Under the pieces are notes generated by a model, which searched no databases, was not told the origin of the DNA, and worked only from the letters and a program-made list of their open reading frames with translations. A stretch of DNA of 6,845 nt from an uncultured Oscillospiraceae bacterium (GTDB taxonomy: Bacteria; Bacillota; Clostridia; Oscillospirales; Oscillospiraceae): the NCBI GenBank assembly GCA_934589145.1, contig CAKTNW010000063.1, forward strand, positions 1 to 6,845, written 5' to 3'. This document shows, piece after piece, positions 4,917 to 6,845 of this stretch (the first letter of the stretch is position 1; every line of letters begins with the position of its first letter). The translations under genes were made by a program, and so were the position numbers.

Positions 4917-6302
4917 ATGACATTACGAGAGTATCTGGACGCCGTCAGGCATAAGACCGTGGCCGTGGTGGGCATCGGCGTCAGCAACGAGCCGCTGATC
5001 CGCCTGCTGCTGCAGGAGGGCGTCGCCGTTACCGCCTGCGACAAGCGGACGCGGGAGCAGTTGGGCGCGCTGGCCGACGAGCTGGAGGCCCAGGGCGCGC
5101 GGCTGCAATTAGGCCCGGACTATCTGGAGGGCCTGGATCAGGATATCATCTTCCGCACGCCGGGTCTGCGGCCCGATGTGCCCCAGCTGGCAAAGGCCGT
5201 GGCCGGAGGCAGTGAGCTGACCTCCGAGATGGAGGTGTTCTTCCGGGTGTGCCCCTGCCCCATCATCGCCGTCACCGGCAGCGACGGAAAGACCACCACC
5301 ACTACCATCATCGCCGAGCTTCTGAAGAAGGCGGGCAATACCGTCCATGTGGGCGGCAACATCGGCCATCCCCTGCTGTGCGAGGCCGGGGACATGCGCC
5401 CCACCGACTACGCGGTGCTGGAGCTGTCCAGCTTCCAGTTGATGACCATGCCCTACAGCCCCCACATCGCCGTGGTGACCAATCTGGCCCCCAACCATCT
5501 GGATGTCCATAAGGACATGGCGGAGTATGTGGCCGCCAAGGAGAATATCTTCCGTCACCAGAAGCCGGGCGACAAGGCCATCTTTAACTTCGACAACGAT
5601 ATCACCCGGCAGCAGGGGGAGAGCGTCCCCGACCGGGCGGTGTATTTCAGCCGCCAGGGAGAGCCGGAAACGGGCGTGTTCCTGCGGGGCGACGCCATCG
5701 TCTGCCGCGGCGGCGCGGGTGAGCGCACCGTCATGACCACCGCCGACATCAAGCTGCCCGGCGTGCACAATGTGGAGAACTACATGGCAGCCGTCGCCGC
5801 CGTGGACGGCCTGGTGCCGGATGAGACCATCCGGGACTTTGCCCGTGAATTCGGTGGCGTAGAGCACCGTATCGAGCTGGTGCGCACCTACAAGGGGGTG
5901 CGGTACTATAACGATTCCATCGCTTCCAGCCCCAGCCGCACCACGGCGGGCCTGCGCTCCTTCCCGGAGAAGGTGATCCTGATCGCCGGCGGCTACGATA
6001 AGCACATCCCCTTCGACGCCCTGGGCGGCGAGATCGTGGCGCATGTCAAGCTGCTGGTGCTGTGCGGCGCCACCGCCGATAAGATCCGCGCCGCCGTGGA
6101 GAACGCCGAGGGCTATCAGCCCGGTCATCCGGAGATCGTGGATGTCACCCCCTTCCGGAAGGCGGTGGAGACCGCCCGTGACCGTGCCGTGCCCGGCGAC
6201 GTGGTGACGCTGTCCCCCGCCTGCGCCGCCTTTGACCAGTTCAAGAACTTTGCCGAGCGGGGCAAGACCTTCAAGGCCATCGTCAACGGCTGGGAGGAAT
6301 AG
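4917..6302 (+). CDS. murD: UDP-N-acetylmuramoyl-L-alanine--D-glutamate ligase
   Basis: MurD adds D-glutamate to UDP-MurNAc-L-Ala, using ATP, in cytoplasmic peptidoglycan precursor synthesis. The 461-aa length fits the family. Domain 1 (about 1-110) is the UDP-binding fold, with VVGIGVSNEPLIRLL near residues 17-31. Domain 2 has the P-loop GSDGKTT (121-127), ELSSFQL (169-175), NHLDVH (193-198) and AAKENIF (206-212), where K208 is the expected carbamoylated Lys. GGVEHR (313-318) closes domain 2. Domain 3 has NDSIASSP (332-339) and the C-terminal LSPACAAFDQFKNFAERG (432-449). The NDSIASSP form differs from the E. coli NDSKATN form and, from memory, resembles clostridial MurD. The start at 4917 has AGGGAGG seven bases upstream. 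It probably begins a transcript that continues into yunB, 47 bases downstream. Confidence 0.95.
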   Translation: MTLREYLDAVRHKTVAVVGIGVSNEPLIRLLLQEGVAVTACDKRTREQLGALADELEAQGARLQLGPDYLEGLDQDIIFRTPGLRPDVPQLAKAVAGGSELTSEMEVFFRVCPCPIIAVTGSDGKTTTTTIIAELLKKAGNTVHVGGNIGHPLLCEAGDMRPTDYAVLELSSFQLMTMPYSPHIAVVTNLAPNHLDVHKDMAEYVAAKENIFRHQKPGDKAIFNFDNDITRQQGESVPDRAVYFSRQGEPETGVFLRGDAIVCRGGAGERTVMTTADIKLPGVHNVENYMAAVAAVDGLVPDETIRDFAREFGGVEHRIELVRTYKGVRYYNDSIASSPSRTTAGLRSFPEKVILIAGGYDKHIPFDALGGEIVAHVKLLVLCGATADKIRAAVENAEGYQPGHPEIVDVTPFRKAVETARDRAVPGDVVTLSPACAAFDQFKNFAERGKTFKAIVNGWEE

Positions 6303-6323
6303 GGATAAGCCGCCGCGGCATAC

Positions 6324-6341
6324 CCTTCCCGTGAGGGGAGG
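6324..6341 (+). promoter_or_regulatory. Hairpin covering the yunB ribosome binding site
   Basis: CCUUCCC (6324-6330) pairs with GGGGAGG (6335-6341) through seven pairs (one U-G) around the GNRA-type tetraloop GUGA. The 3' arm is the SD of the next gene. The hairpin begins 21 bases after the murD stop, so ribosomes finishing murD could open it, giving translational coupling. Confidence 0.5.
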
Positions 6342-6349
6342 TGCGTGCC

Positions 6350-6845
6350 GTGGGACGCTTGGGCTATCTGCGCCTGACGGGGCGGCAGCGGGCCGGGATA
6401 TGGCTGACGCTGCTGGCACTGGCACTGCTGGCGGCAGCGGCATCGCTGCTGTGGCACCTGAAGCCGGTGATGACCAGCATGGCCACGGCCCGGGTGTCCA
6501 ACACCGTCAACCGCATCGTGTCCGCCGCCGTCAACGAGGCGGTGGCCGACGGCGAGATCGACTATCAGAATTTCGTCATCTTCGACAAGGACGACACGGG
6601 GCATATCACCGCCCTGCGCAGCAATGTGGCGGAGGTGAACCGGATGCAGGGCCGCATCGCCGACGAGATCCTGGCCCGTCTGGCGGAGGTCTCCACCAGT
6701 GAGCTGGAGATCCCCCTGGGCACCCTGACCGGCTCTGCCCTGCTGGCGGGCCGCGGCCCCAGCCTTCATGTGCGGATGCAGGCGGTGGGCAGCGCCAGCG
6801 CCGCCTTCCGCAACCAGTTCACCGCCGCGGGCATCAACCAGACCC
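6350..6845 (+). CDS. yunB: YunB-like sporulation protein (partial, 3' end beyond window)
   Basis: The window holds the first 165 codons. The protein has a short basic N-terminus and one hydrophobic segment (about 15-37), which suggests a membrane anchor or uncleaved signal. A soluble region with YunB-family landmarks follows: an early A-x-V-x-N-x-x-N segment (47-54), DYQNFVIFDKDDTGHI (71-86), IPLGTLTGSALLAGRGP (121-137) and AGINQT (160-165) at the edge. YunB in Bacillus subtilis is a mother-cell protein needed for normal spore formation; its biochemical role is unclear. I chose GTG at 6350 because AGGGGAG (6334-6340) is nine bases upstream. The in-frame GTG at 6341 overlaps that site. It follows murD by 47 bases with no visible promoter between, so co-transcription is likely. 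The family call rests on recalled motifs. Confidence 0.85.
   Translation, partial: MGRLGYLRLTGRQRAGIWLTLLALALLAAAASLLWHLKPVMTSMATARVSNTVNRIVSAAVNEAVADGEIDYQNFVIFDKDDTGHITALRSNVAEVNRMQGRIADEILARLAEVSTSELEIPLGTLTGSALLAGRGPSLHVRMQAVGSASAAFRNQFTAAGINQT

Noticed and set aside
5109..6443. Long open frame (444 codons) on the minus strand opposite murD
   Set aside because: Low-complexity shadow translation of murD in reverse. It has no family resemblance and the real gene on the other strand is intact.
1..6845. Insertion sequences, CRISPR repeats, attachment sites or phage genes
   Set aside because: No transposase-like reading frame, spaced direct repeats or integrase was found. The only tRNA-adjacent DNA is an ordinary operon.

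Overview
The window looks like chromosomal DNA from a GC-rich, spore-forming, anaerobic-type Firmicute, most likely in the Oscillospiraceae/Ruminococcaceae part of the Clostridia. This is inferred from the GC-rich coding sequence, a type III glutamine synthetase (GS), a clostridial-style MurD, a YunB sporulation protein, an ANTAR regulator beside a GS gene, strong Shine-Dalgarno sites and sigma-A-type promoters. No mobile element, CRISPR array or phage gene is visible.

Layout: (1) 3-120, minus strand: a tRNA-Pro(CGG) gene with encoded CCA and its own consensus promoter. (2) 162-2117, minus strand: a two-gene operon encoding a divergent type I GS-like protein, followed 39 nt later by an ANTAR-domain RNA-binding regulator with a degenerate receiver domain. 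(3) 2118-2641: a 524-base divergent control region. It holds two back-to-back near-consensus promoters, each followed within about a dozen bases by an intrinsic terminator-like hairpin with a U-tract, plus further leader structures. (4) 2642-4741, plus strand: a full-length type III GS (glnN). (5) 4742-4916: a hairpin and the promoter for murD. (6) 4917-6302, plus strand: murD. (7) 6350 to the window edge, plus strand: the first 165 codons of a yunB-like sporulation gene, whose ribosome binding site lies in a small hairpin.

The most interesting part is the nitrogen-assimilation module (162-4741). Both divergent GS transcripts start from strong promoters and run at once into a terminator, so both appear to be controlled by premature termination. 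One of the transcripts encodes an ANTAR protein, a family of RNA-binding antiterminators. The type I GS-like protein has Lys where the catalytic flap Glu normally sits, lacks the Bacillus feedback-inhibition Arg and lacks the usual C-terminal tail. The type III GS keeps the expected catalytic residues. A working hypothesis, not shown by the sequence, is that the type I-like protein senses nitrogen status and works with the ANTAR protein to control read-through of its own operon and of glnN. The canonical ANTAR RNA target (two hexaloop hairpins with A1 and G4) was not seen, so any recognition would have to use a different element.
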